From Paenibacillus montaniterrae (GTDB lineage: Bacteria > Bacillota > Bacilli > Paenibacillales > Paenibacillaceae): 64,000 nt of DNA. Each line of letters starts with the position of its first letter. The stretch's first letter is position 1. Positions 54,474 through 62,382 of this stretch are shown here, piece after piece. The position numbers and the translations under genes were made by a program. The notes beneath the pieces were generated by a model. The model saw only the letters and a program-made list of their open reading frames with translations. It was not told where the DNA came from and did no database searches. The stretch spans positions 62,001-126,000 of the forward strand of contig NZ_BOSE01000009.1 in assembly GCF_018403185.1 (NCBI RefSeq). Direction: 5' to 3'.

Positions 54474-54499
54474 GCGGCGGCTAGATCGCTAGCCGCCGC
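54474..54499. terminator. Perfect GC-rich hairpin between convergent genes
   Basis: GCGGCGGCTAG (54474-54484) and CTAGCCGCCGC (54489-54499) form an 11-bp stem with a four-base ATCG loop. No T-run on either side, so termination efficiency is uncertain. Confidence 0.5.
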
Positions 54500-54514
54500 G
54501 TAATAAGCATAGTA

Positions 54515-55291
54515 TTAAACGTATCTGAAAATGAAGTTGTTCAGCTCACTTGCAATATAGTCAACACCTTGCGCAAGATGCTGCTGTTCAAAGCGCACAT
54601 GTACGAATGATTCATCGACGTCCATCGCTTCAGCCAATGCTCCGAAAAAGCCGCGTGATTTGCGATCGATTTGCAGCAGCAGCTCAACGCCTCGCTCATC
54701 GGGGTAGAATATAATTTCCAGCTCATCGAGCTGATTGCGGTAATTCGTAGTAGGAACAAATTCAAATTCTTGCACGAAAGACATTCCGCCTCTGGCGTAG
54801 CGCGGTGCGTATTCACAAGAAACCTCACGCAGGCGGAAGCCAAGCCGATTAACAGCTTGCAGCACGACGGAGGAGTGAGGGTGAGGCAATACCTTAATAT
54901 AATCCTGGTCTGTCGGATCGATAGCATTATTAATATCAAGGCCTGTTTGAATCCATACTGGCGTTCTTTCCATTGTTGCTGGCGTTATTGCTGGCAGCTG
55001 AAAGGATACCGGGAATTCGTGAACCTGACGAGCTTCCAAATTAAATTTGCCAGCAAGCAAAAACTTTGCTACGACGCCATTTTCTAGCATCTTCGCGTCA
55101 TTCCGCTCTCTTATGTATTTGGTCATCACATAAGCATAAACATCATCAATTTGCTGTGCTACTTGACCGCCAGCGATACGGACAACGCCGTTAACCATTC
55201 CTCCAGCCTGGATTGTATCCTGATATAGCATCAGGTCTACTTTAGCAGAGCCAACACCCATGCTGGCAAACATTCGTTTGAACAAGGACAT
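54515..55291 (-). CDS. spo0M: Sporulation-control protein Spo0M
   Basis: 258 residues, matching Spo0M in length and pattern (MSLFKRMFASMGVGSAKVDL, AGGMVNGVVRIAGGQVAQQI, HEFPVSFQLPAITPATMERT, GMSFVQEFEFVPT). It has an arrestin-like beta-sandwich and is cytoplasmic; in Bacillus it affects sporulation onset and cell division. AAGGAGGAG precedes the ATG. It follows pspC and pspA on the same strand but is separated from them by a terminator. Confidence 0.92.
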   Translation of the reverse strand: MSLFKRMFASMGVGSAKVDLMLYQDTIQAGGMVNGVVRIAGGQVAQQIDDVYAYVMTKYIRERNDAKMLENGVVAKFLLAGKFNLEARQVHEFPVSFQLPAITPATMERTPVWIQTGLDINNAIDPTDQDYIKVLPHPHSSVVLQAVNRLGFRLREVSCEYAPRYARGGMSFVQEFEFVPTTNYRNQLDELEIIFYPDERGVELLLQIDRKSRGFFGALAEAMDVDESFVHVRFEQQHLAQGVDYIASELNNFIFRYV

Positions 55292-55358
55292 ACGTTATAA
55301 TCTCCTCCTTATATGGTACATATTACATGATACGCAGCTGTTTTACAGCAGTTTCAAC

Positions 55359-55412
55359 AAAAAAAGGAGCTGCTTAGATTGTCAGTTTTCAATGACTTTC
55401 TAGGCAACTTCC
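55359..55412 (-). terminator. Rho-independent terminator after pspA
   Basis: On the minus strand GGAAGTTGCCTAGAAAGTCA pairs, with a few mismatches, with TGACAATCTAAGCAGCTCC and is followed by TTTTTTT (55365-55359). Confidence 0.7.
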
Positions 55413-55430
55413 TCGTGTGAATCCGTCTCA

Positions 55431-56117
55431 TTAGCTCTGTTCGCTGCTCTTGGAGGATTGCTTTTGCATGAGACGCTGCAGCTCCTCGTCTACGTAAGCA
55501 TTGCGCAGCTCTTGCTGCTGCTCCGCATAGCCAGTAGTAGGCGTTTTATAGCCATAGTTGCTTGCATAAACCTCCTGCTGGGCTTCCCATTCCATAATCT
55601 TTTGCTCGATCCGGTTGAAGCCTTGCGTAGCCGAGTTAGCCTGCAGGTTGCTTGCAAATGGGTAGCCTTTGCTTCCGCCTGTTTGCTGCAAGCGTGTCAT
55701 AAGCTCTGAACGTTTGTTTTGCAGCTGTGCTTGCTCTTCCTTCATTGCTTCAATTCGCTGCTTAAGCTCAACAATTGCTTGAGCTGCCATTTGCTGAAGC
55801 TTTACGTTTTGATCATATTGCTCCTGGTAGAGCAGCTTCGCTTCAAGAGCTGCGCGCGCATCTCTTTCGCGACCTTCCAGAGCAGCCTGCTCGGCCTTTT
55901 CTTCATAATGAGCAATTTGGACATTGTTGTCATCCAGCTTGGCTTGCAAAATGCGCTCTTGTGTTTGCTGCTCGACAACCGCTTGCTCAGCCTGAGCGAT
56001 TTGCTCTTCCAAATCTCTTAAGTATTGATTCATCATCATTGCCGGGTTTTCCATTTTATCCAACATTTCATTTGCTGCCGCTTTTGTCATACTCACAATT
56101 CGTCTTAAAATTCCCAT
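55431..56117 (-). CDS. pspA: PspA/IM30 (ESCRT-III-like) membrane-stress protein
   Basis: 228 residues, almost entirely coiled-coil helix. Starts MGILRRIVSMTKAAANEMLD and continues with MENPAMMMNQYLRDLEEQIA, the PspA/Vipp1 N-terminus. Such proteins polymerise on damaged membrane. Helix 1 and the central coiled coil (LQAKLDDNNVQIAHYEEKAE) are intact; the last 60 residues are a looser Gln-rich tail. The pspC gene lies directly upstream on the same strand. Confidence 0.9.
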   Translation of the reverse strand: MGILRRIVSMTKAAANEMLDKMENPAMMMNQYLRDLEEQIAQAEQAVVEQQTQERILQAKLDDNNVQIAHYEEKAEQAALEGRERDARAALEAKLLYQEQYDQNVKLQQMAAQAIVELKQRIEAMKEEQAQLQNKRSELMTRLQQTGGSKGYPFASNLQANSATQGFNRIEQKIMEWEAQQEVYASNYGYKTPTTGYAEQQQELRNAYVDEELQRLMQKQSSKSSEQS

Positions 56118-56166
56118 AATCTGTTCCCTCTCTCTAAATCAAATTTGTGTAAGGTTTTCTTGAATT

Positions 56167-56391
56167 TTAGTAATGGTAATGGTTATAGTTCATGCTGCTA
56201 TAAGGCGATTTTGGTACGAAAATCGATGAAACAATGTAGATGAACAGCATGGCGCCGAAGCTGCAGAAAGCGAAAATAACAAACAGTACACGAATTAAGG
56301 TTGGATCAATATTTAGCATTTCGCCAATTCCACCGCATAGTCCCGAAATTTTTCTATCTGTTGTTGAGCGAAATAATTTTTTCATTTTCAT
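56167..56391 (-). CDS. PspC-domain small membrane protein
   Basis: 74 residues: KLFRSTTDRKISGLCGGIGE, then LNIDPTLIRVLFVIFAF and a membrane helix (about 35-60), the PspC domain. PspC proteins act with PspA in membrane-stress responses. GGAGG precedes the start. The adjacency of pspA strengthens the call. Confidence 0.92.
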   Translation of the reverse strand: MKMKKLFRSTTDRKISGLCGGIGEMLNIDPTLIRVLFVIFAFCSFGAMLFIYIVSSIFVPKSPYSSMNYNHYHY

Positions 56392-56650
56392 TTCCTCCTA
56401 AATATATTGGTATTCGTCTAAGCTTTGCTCCCTTGCAGGTGTAAAATATATCCGAAGCATCTGCTTGTTTTCTTCATGTCTTTATTGTAGAGGAGATTGG
56501 AGGCGCTGGTAACGGTCCGCGGGCGGTAAATGAACCTGGTCTTTAGGCAGGGAAGAACTGGACCTGAGGCGGAGTAACTGCACGTCAGAAACGAAAGAAT
56601 AGGGCATTTCATGTTGTTTGGAGTGGCTGTGTTAGGGAATGATACTTAAT

Positions 56651-56807
56651 TCATCCACAGAGATGTGCACAGTTTGTGCGTAACTAGCTGTTTATTTGTG
56701 AATAAACATTGGTGTCATGTGTATAAATAATAGGGATATGTGCATAAGTGTAAGATATCTTGTGGATAAGTGGATAACATAATGAAGTTATCGTTTAATT
56801 ATGCACA
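56651..56807. other. DnaA-box cluster with regular 21-22 bp spacing
   Basis: Five perfect TTATNCACA boxes: minus strand at 56697-56705, 56718-56726, 56739-56747 and 56761-56769, and plus strand at 56799-56807. Single-mismatch boxes lie at 56651-56659, 56675-56683 and 56769-56777. The same-strand boxes start 22, 21, 21 and 22 bp apart. The cluster lies in the 620-bp gap between pspC and the Rpn-family gene. No dnaA, dnaN or plasmid rep gene is present. Confidence 0.8.
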
Positions 56808-56813
56808 TGAAAG

Positions 56814-56842
56814 CTGATCAAAGTGTAGCAATATGTTATAAT
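56814..56842 (+). promoter_or_regulatory. Possible promoter just right of the DnaA boxes
   Basis: A perfect TATAAT at 56837-56842 with a weak CTGATC (56814-56819) 17 bp upstream. Transcription would start near 56849, only about 15 bases before the arm of the following terminator. Confidence 0.45.
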
Positions 56843-56862
56843 GGAGCTAATACATTGCGAAG

Positions 56863-56914
56863 CACGCACAATCTTCTTTTCTAATCCTGGAAAAGAGATC
56901 GTGCGTGTTTTTTT
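56863..56914 (+). terminator. Rho-independent terminator or leader attenuator before the Rpn-family gene
   Basis: CACGCAC, an internal loop, then TTCTTTTC (56863-56881) pairs with GAAAAGA and GTGCGTG (to 56907), followed by seven T residues. It stands about 100 bp before the next start codon rather than after a gene. Confidence 0.7.
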
Positions 56915-57010
56915 GTTTTCCGGGGCAAAAAATTTGCCCTGATTATCGTGAACTTCATTCTGTGCAGACTAATGGAATTTTCGAATTATGGTACAATAGG
57001 AGGAAGAGAA

Positions 57011-57904
57011 ATGAGGCTTAATCCGAAAAATGATTTTTTGTTTAAACGATTGTTTGGGGAAGAGGAGGGCAAGCATTTACTGCTTGGCTTACTCAATGCC
57101 GTACTGCGGCGTGACGGAAAAAGGGAAATTACGAATGTTGCGCTGGTTGAGGATACGAAAGTGTCGCGAGAATTTGAAATTGAGAAAGAAGCTGTATTGG
57201 ACATTGTATGTGAAGTCGATCACCAAGAGCTTGTTAATGTAGAAATGCAGATTCGTCGCTTTGAAGATATGGATTTGCGAAGTTTGTTCTATGTCGGCAA
57301 ACTGATGACTGACTCCTTGCGAAATGGCCAACCCTATAATCAATTAAAGCGTTCAATAGGTATTAACATTTTGGACCATACGTATATTGAGCTTGAAAGC
57401 TATCATACAACGTTTCATTTATATGAGGATCAGGAAAGGCATTATATGCTGACAGATATATTGGAGCTGCATTTTGTCGAATGTCCGAAATTTCGCAGTC
57501 AGCCATTTAACATATCAGATCCATTGCACAGATGGCTGCGGTTTTTGGAACAGAATACTTCAAAAGAACAATTGGAGGAGTTGATAAAGGTGGATGATGT
57601 TATTAGAGAAGCAGAAGCTCGCTTAGCGTATTTGGCTAGCGATGAGGAAACACGACGGCGTTATGCAATGCGTGAGAAAATGCTGCATGATCGGGCAAGC
57701 TTAATGGACGATGCGAGAAGAGCAGGACTGAAAGAAGGCGCCGAGCAAGAAAATCGAAGAATAGCGACAAGTATGTTAAGGGAAGGAATGGAACTATCGC
57801 TCATCAGCAAAATTACGAAGCTGTCTGAAGAGCAATTACTGGAACTTAGAGCATCGATGCTTGACCAAGCAGAACGTGACGCTTCGGGGAATGAACGGAT
57901 ATAA
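57011..57904 (+). CDS. Rpn-family PD-(D/E)XK nuclease / putative transposase
   Basis: 297 residues. NPKNDFLFKRLFGEEEGKHL at the N-terminus is the hallmark of the Rpn (recombination-promoting nuclease, PF12784-type) family, and the nuclease core is EAVLDIVCEVDHQELVNVEMQ with D, ExQ and a following basic residue. A C-terminal coiled stretch (LKEGAEQENRRIATSMLREG, ISKITKLSEEQLLELR) is typical. Such proteins aid recombination and stand outside true transposons. Start ATG 57011 follows AGGAGGA. It lies to the right of the DnaA-box cluster. No inverted repeats flank it. Confidence 0.87.
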   Translation: MRLNPKNDFLFKRLFGEEEGKHLLLGLLNAVLRRDGKREITNVALVEDTKVSREFEIEKEAVLDIVCEVDHQELVNVEMQIRRFEDMDLRSLFYVGKLMTDSLRNGQPYNQLKRSIGINILDHTYIELESYHTTFHLYEDQERHYMLTDILELHFVECPKFRSQPFNISDPLHRWLRFLEQNTSKEQLEELIKVDDVIREAEARLAYLASDEETRRRYAMREKMLHDRASLMDDARRAGLKEGAEQENRRIATSMLREGMELSLISKITKLSEEQLLELRASMLDQAERDASGNERI

Positions 57905-58018
57905 GGGCAGCAAGCCAGCATCCGGCTGTACAGGCTGGAAGCTGGTTTTTTGCATACAACGTAAGGTTGATCAAAAAACGCAAGTTAAAACAAGCACTCA
58001 TTTGGCAGGAGGATCAAT

Positions 58019-58636
58019 ATGCAGTTATTTCGCTTCCGCACTTCGGCAGAGCTGTTGGATGAATTTTTGCAGGAAAACTATATTAGTATAGATTTGCCAT
58101 GGCTTAAAGAGGATGTAGAGTATATTGCTTGGGAGCAGCTATGCGCATCCTATAAGCAGGCAGATGGCAATGCAGAGCTTCGTTTCTTTCTCTATGAAAT
58201 GCAGGATGAGGACCTGCTCATTGCGACGGATGGGGAACGAGCTTATTTGGGGGATTTGGGCGACTATTATTTTGTCGAACCAATGCTGGACGAACAGACA
58301 GCGAATCATAAACTGCCGCCTCGACTTCACCGCAGAGGCGTAACCTGGCTTAAACCGCTTGAGCTAGATGCGATAATGGCAGTTAAGCCGCTGGAGCCAT
58401 TAATGGCTGCGCAGCAATCGATCGCAAAATTTACGGCATCCGTTTCCTTGGAAAGCTTTGAAAAAATGCTGAACGAGCCAACTGTTGACAGCTCCGATGC
58501 TGTAGCAGAAACGATAGTGGTCGATGCGGAAACAATTAAAGAAGCAATTGAGATTTTGAAGCAGGCACTGCGAAGTAACGACGCTGACAGAAGAGAACGT
58601 GCTGCGATTGCCCTGCTCGCCTATGCCAAAAAATAA
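58019..58636 (+). CDS. Hypothetical protein
   Basis: 205 residues with no signal or membrane segment. An acidic, mixed alpha/beta N-terminal part (FRTSAELLDEFLQENYISID, AELRFFLYEMQDEDLLIATD) is followed by a Pro/Leu-rich middle and a Glu/Ala-rich helical end (TIKEAIEILKQALRSNDADR). I recognise no family. GGAGGATCAAT precedes the ATG. It follows the Rpn-family gene by 114 bp on the same strand and is convergent with the sirtuin gene. Confidence 0.65.
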   Translation: MQLFRFRTSAELLDEFLQENYISIDLPWLKEDVEYIAWEQLCASYKQADGNAELRFFLYEMQDEDLLIATDGERAYLGDLGDYYFVEPMLDEQTANHKLPPRLHRRGVTWLKPLELDAIMAVKPLEPLMAAQQSIAKFTASVSLESFEKMLNEPTVDSSDAVAETIVVDAETIKEAIEILKQALRSNDADRRERAAIALLAYAKK

Positions 58637-58664
58637 GCCAAGCCTGTCAGGACAGACTTGGCTT
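58635..58664. terminator. Hairpin overlapping the ends of two convergent genes
   Basis: AAGCCAAG (58635-58642) and CTTGGCTT (58657-58664), with inner CTGT/ACAG, form a stem that begins in the stop codon of the plus-strand gene and covers the last codons of the sirtuin gene. No T-run. Confidence 0.4.
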
Positions 58665-59399
58665 AAGCCGCTCGCGCAGCTTGGTAAACACCGAAACGAG
58701 CTCAGCATGAATGACGATGTCGAATAAATCATCCTGAGAGGTCGGCTGCAAATTGACAATTGCGGTTACGGGTCGTTTTGCACGCGCTGCATAGTAGGGC
58801 AGCTCTTTCACGGGATAGACCTCAAGCGAGGAGCCAAGCGTCATGAACAGATCACAATGCGCGGCTGCCTCATATGCCTCCTCCAAATGCTGCACTCTGC
58901 CGCCGAACAGCACCACTTCCGGCTTCAAAATAAATTGATCAAGCTCGCAGCGGGGCACGGGCTGCTCCATTACATAAGCGAGCGGATAACGCCCGCCGCA
59001 TTTTGGACAAAAAGCATGATCAAGTGTGCCATGTACCTCTAAAATATGCTTGCTGCCCGCCTTGCGATGAAGTCCGTCCACATTTTGCGTAACGATTGTC
59101 ACCTGTTTGCCCAGCCTTTCCAACTCGGCCAGCACATGATGCGCTTCGTTCGGCTTATAGTCATCGGCGTGCTGCAGCTGAAAGATGTCCTTAAAGCTAA
59201 GCCAAAATTGCTTCGGCTGCTTATGGAAGTAAGTCTCAGACAATAAATATTCAACATTGTCGAGCTTGGCGTAAATGCCGTTCGCAGAGCGAAAATCGGG
59301 GATGCCGCTTGCCGTGCTGATGCCAGCTCCAGACAGCACCGTAATTTGTTTTGCTTCCGCGATCGCTTCTGTTAACTGCTCCAATGCATCGTTCATCAA
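58647..59399 (-). CDS. Sir2-family NAD-dependent protein deacylase
   Basis: 250 residues, cytoplasmic sirtuin that removes acyl groups from lysines with NAD. Intact motifs: ITVLSGAGISTASGIPDFRS, TQNVDGLH, catalytic His in LEVHGTLDHA, LGSSLEVYPV and AIVNLQPT. The zinc site is irregular: CPKC is present, but the second pair reads RCELDQF, with only one Cys where CxxC is normal. The gene lies four bases upstream of the BenE-like gene's end on the same strand, so the two are one transcriptional unit with the transporter first. Confidence 0.9.
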   Translation of the reverse strand: MMNDALEQLTEAIAEAKQITVLSGAGISTASGIPDFRSANGIYAKLDNVEYLLSETYFHKQPKQFWLSFKDIFQLQHADDYKPNEAHHVLAELERLGKQVTIVTQNVDGLHRKAGSKHILEVHGTLDHAFCPKCGGRYPLAYVMEQPVPRCELDQFILKPEVVLFGGRVQHLEEAYEAAAHCDLFMTLGSSLEVYPVKELPYYAARAKRPVTAIVNLQPTSQDDLFDIVIHAELVSVFTKLRERLKPSLS

Positions 59400-59403
59400 G
59401 TAA

Positions 59404-60642
59404 TCACCCTCCTATATCATAGTCTGACTTCGCTTGCGCGTGTGCCGAATCCTTCTCCTGTTCATCCTCCAACGCTTGTGTTCTTACATCTTGGCTCGTA
59501 TGCTCCTTGAGCAGCCTTGCGATTAACGTTCCGACTATTAATGACCATAGCGCAGCGGATATGCCTAGCATCGTAATGCCTGCAGCGGAGATTACGAAAG
59601 CAAACAACACGGAAAAGCGATACTGCTTATTGCCAAAAGCCGCATTCATACTGTTTAAAAATATGCCCAGCAGCGAGTAGCCGATAATCATCGCTATAAA
59701 ATAGCTCGGCAATATCGTAACATAAGGCACGACCAGCCAGGCAAAAATGCCAAAAATGACGCAAAGCAGGCTGGACAGTATTGCAGCCCGATAGCGCTTT
59801 TGCTTCGCGCCAGCTTCTTCGCTGCTGCACATCGTTGTCATCATGCCGCCAATATTGATCGTATGCCCGTTAAATAGACCGCCAAACATTGAGGCAAGTC
59901 CTGAGTACGTAATGATGCGGTTGACAGGAGCCGGATAGCCATTTTTGCCTAGCGCAGCAAGTGCTACTGCAATATCGTTGCTTAATACTAGCACGCTAAT
60001 TGGCACTGCTAGCGATATAAAGCCCTGCCAGGTGAATTCAGGTATCGTCACAAGCGGCAGCTGATAGCGAAGCGGATCGACTGCCGGAAACGAATAGGTA
60101 ATCATTAAACCGATCAAGCCCAGCACAATGACGCCGAATATAGGCGGCAACGCCTTGAAATATTTCGGAATTAAGAAAAATCCAATGAGCGCAAGCAGTC
60201 CCACCAGTGGGTTGGCTTGAAAAGCAGGTACGAGCTCTAGTATATAATGGGCTATTATACCTGCCAGCATCGCATCAATAACGGGACGAGGAATATGCTT
60301 GAATATAACATTGAACACGCGTGTTAATCCAAGGATTGCGACGATAGCTCCCGCCATGATAAAGCTGCCTACAATTTGCGGTAAAGTAAGCTGCACGGAA
60401 ACGGTGCTTAAAAAAGCGATCGCTGTTAGTGAATGCGCGCCAGCGATTGGCAGCTTGTAGCGCCAGGCTAGCAATAAATTAAACAAGCCTGCAAGTGTAT
60501 AAGAAACAAACATCCAGGATAGCATTTGCCGCTCATTCATACCTAATTGGGCGGCGCTGTGTACGACCAGAATTGTTCCGCCAGTGCAAGTCATTAAAGC
60601 AGACATTAAGCCTGCAGACCATTGTTTTTGTGTCACGATCAT
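59404..60642 (-). CDS. BenE-like (benzoate/H+ symporter family) transporter
   Basis: 412 residues with about 12 membrane helices. TGGTILVVHSAAQLGMNERQ, LPIAGAHSLTAIAFLSTVSV, FKHIPRPVIDAMLAGIIAHY and NGHTINIGGMMTTMCSSEEA match the BenE family. A polar C-terminal tail follows the last helix. The substrate need not be benzoate; no aromatic catabolic gene is adjacent. The sirtuin gene follows after four bases. Confidence 0.85.
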   Translation of the reverse strand: MIVTQKQWSAGLMSALMTCTGGTILVVHSAAQLGMNERQMLSWMFVSYTLAGLFNLLLAWRYKLPIAGAHSLTAIAFLSTVSVQLTLPQIVGSFIMAGAIVAILGLTRVFNVIFKHIPRPVIDAMLAGIIAHYILELVPAFQANPLVGLLALIGFFLIPKYFKALPPIFGVIVLGLIGLMITYSFPAVDPLRYQLPLVTIPEFTWQGFISLAVPISVLVLSNDIAVALAALGKNGYPAPVNRIITYSGLASMFGGLFNGHTINIGGMMTTMCSSEEAGAKQKRYRAAILSSLLCVIFGIFAWLVVPYVTILPSYFIAMIIGYSLLGIFLNSMNAAFGNKQYRFSVLFAFVISAAGITMLGISAALWSLIVGTLIARLLKEHTSQDVRTQALEDEQEKDSAHAQAKSDYDIGG

Positions 60643-60671
60643 AAGCTCCTATTGCCCGATATATAATGAAA

Positions 60672-60705
60672 GCAGCCACCATGTCGTCCGCGACATGATG
60701 GCTGC
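60672..60705 (-). terminator. Hairpin after ndh
   Basis: GCAGCCACCATGTCG (60672-60686) and CGACATGATGGCTGC (60691-60705) form a 15-bp stem with one wobble. The tract on the minus strand after it is weak (TTTCATT). It lies between ndh and the transporter gene. Confidence 0.65.
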
Positions 60706-60733
60706 AGGTTAAACATCAACGGATGTCAGATTA

Positions 60734-61924
60734 CTACAGTCTTGTGTGAAGCACAGTACGCATAGATTTGATGTGAGAAAGGTAACGAATGTTACTAGCT
60801 TCCTTCATCAAGGTAGCAGGCAATCCTTTAAGCGAAGTGTTGCTTGCGCCTACTGTTGCTACAGCGTCTTTACGGCCTAAAGATGCAAGTGTGCCAGAGT
60901 TGACTGGGCTGAACTTTTCCATCTCCTTGCCGTTGAAATAAGCATATAAATTATAGCCTGCAAGCTCGCCCATTTGCCAAGCGTTTTGAGCTGTTGGCGC
61001 GTAAGGACGGCCGCCTTCTTCAGGGAATGCCAAAGCCGCATCTCCAACTACAAATACGTCAGCATGGGATTTGGATTGCAGGAATTCATTTACAGCTGCT
61101 TTACCGCGATCGCATTCCAGGCCGGAATCAGCTACGATAGGCAATGCAGCTACGCCGCCCGTCCATACGAATGTGTTGGCTTCAATAGTTTCGCCTGTTT
61201 TAAGCTCAATTTTGTTGCCAACAACGCCTGTAACAGGCACACCTGTAATAAATTCTACGCCGCGCTTGCTCAAGCTTTCAGCAGCACGTTCGATCAATGG
61301 ATCTGGAAGCACTGGCAAAATTTTAGGACCAGCTTCAATCAGCTTAATTTTTAGCTCATGGAACGGTACGCCATATTTTTTCGCGATTTGCGGGAAGTTG
61401 TCTACGATTTCGCCGACAAGCTCTACACCAGTCAAGCCGCCACCGCCGATAACAATCGTTGCGTCAGCTTCATTTTTCGATTGCGCGTAAGCTTTAATGC
61501 GATCCTCAATATGCTTGTTGATTTTATTCGCATCGTCAACCGATTTCAGCACCATGCTGTTTTCTTCAAGTCCAGGGATGCCGAAGTAGCCTGTTTGGCT
61601 GCCAAGCGATACAACAAGTGCGTCATACGTAAGAGTAGTGCCATCAGATAGCTTAACTTCTTTATTGTCAACAGAGAAGGAAGCTACTTTTGCGATTTTC
61701 AAATTAACATCGTAGCCCTTGAACAATGTTTTCAAAGGAATGGCAACCGCTTCTTCGTTGATTGTGCCGCCTGCAAGGCGATGAAGCTCAGTAATAATTT
61801 GATGAGTTGGAAATTGGTTAACGACTGTAACCTTTGCTTGATTTTTGTCCATATATTTACGAACAGATTGTGCAGCAAGCACGCCGCCATAACCTGCACC
61901 CAAAATGACAATATGTTTAGACAT
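60734..61924 (-). CDS. ndh: Type II NADH dehydrogenase (NDH-2)
   Basis: 396 residues, a peripheral membrane flavoprotein that passes electrons from NADH to menaquinone without pumping protons. FAD fold IVILGAGYGGVLAAQS at the start, NADH fold IVIGGGGLTGVELVGEI, and DVFVVGDAALAFPEEGGRPY near the second FAD contact. A C-terminal amphipathic region follows (SNIRYLSHIKSMRTVLHTRL). Start at 61924 follows GGAGGAC. It lies 35 bp after a DUF1641 gene; the same pair (yjlC-ndh) is Rex-controlled in Bacillus subtilis. Confidence 0.93.
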   Translation of the reverse strand: MSKHIVILGAGYGGVLAAQSVRKYMDKNQAKVTVVNQFPTHQIITELHRLAGGTINEEAVAIPLKTLFKGYDVNLKIAKVASFSVDNKEVKLSDGTTLTYDALVVSLGSQTGYFGIPGLEENSMVLKSVDDANKINKHIEDRIKAYAQSKNEADATIVIGGGGLTGVELVGEIVDNFPQIAKKYGVPFHELKIKLIEAGPKILPVLPDPLIERAAESLSKRGVEFITGVPVTGVVGNKIELKTGETIEANTFVWTGGVAALPIVADSGLECDRGKAAVNEFLQSKSHADVFVVGDAALAFPEEGGRPYAPTAQNAWQMGELAGYNLYAYFNGKEMEKFSPVNSGTLASLGRKDAVATVGASNTSLKGLPATLMKEASNIRYLSHIKSMRTVLHTRL

Positions 61925-61959
61925 AGCTAGTCCTCCGTCCATACTTTAAATGATTTCAA

Positions 61960-62382
61960 TTATTTTTGGTTGGAACGCTCGTTGCAAACTTCAAGATAAG
62001 CGCTCATAAAGCGGAAAAGCTTCTGTGCTTGAGGGTCCTTCAGCATTTTCATCAAGCCGAACAAACCGATCACCTCAGAGCTTTTCTCTGCACGATCCTT
62101 TGCTTCTACAGCGTTAAGAGCAATCGTTCTTGCGCCTTCAATAACGGGTCCAACAATTTCAGTTGTTGCATGCACGATGTCACTTTTGAATACTTCGTCA
62201 GTAGCAAGCTGCTTCGTAAATGCGTAGGACTTTGTTAAAGTATTCACTAACTCGGTCAGTTGTGGCAGCTGATCCACTAACGTGTTTAGTGATGCCTGTA
62301 CTTCCGGGTTAGCCAGCTTCTCAAGCAAAGCTTGTTGATCCGGAGTTACTGCAGATTGCGTTTGAGTGTTTGTTTCTGACAT
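61960..62382 (-). CDS. DUF1641 protein (YjlC-like)
   Basis: 140 residues, mostly helical, of the DUF1641 family: LEKLANPEVQASLNTLVDQL, IGLFGLMKMLKDPQAQKLFR and FMSAYLEV. Function is not established, but in Bacillus the homologue precedes ndh in one operon, as here. AAGGAGACC precedes the ATG. Confidence 0.85.
   Translation of the reverse strand: MSETNTQTQSAVTPDQQALLEKLANPEVQASLNTLVDQLPQLTELVNTLTKSYAFTKQLATDEVFKSDIVHATTEIVGPVIEGARTIALNAVEAKDRAEKSSEVIGLFGLMKMLKDPQAQKLFRFMSAYLEVCNERSNQK

Noticed and set aside
56651..56807. Plasmid-type iterons or the chromosomal oriC
   Set aside because: Only the 9-bp DnaA box recurs, the rest of each 21-bp step is not conserved, and no rep, dnaA, dnaN or gyrase gene is adjacent.
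57011..57904. Insertion sequence built on the Rpn-family gene
   Set aside because: No terminal inverted repeats or target duplication were seen on either side; Rpn genes commonly stand alone.
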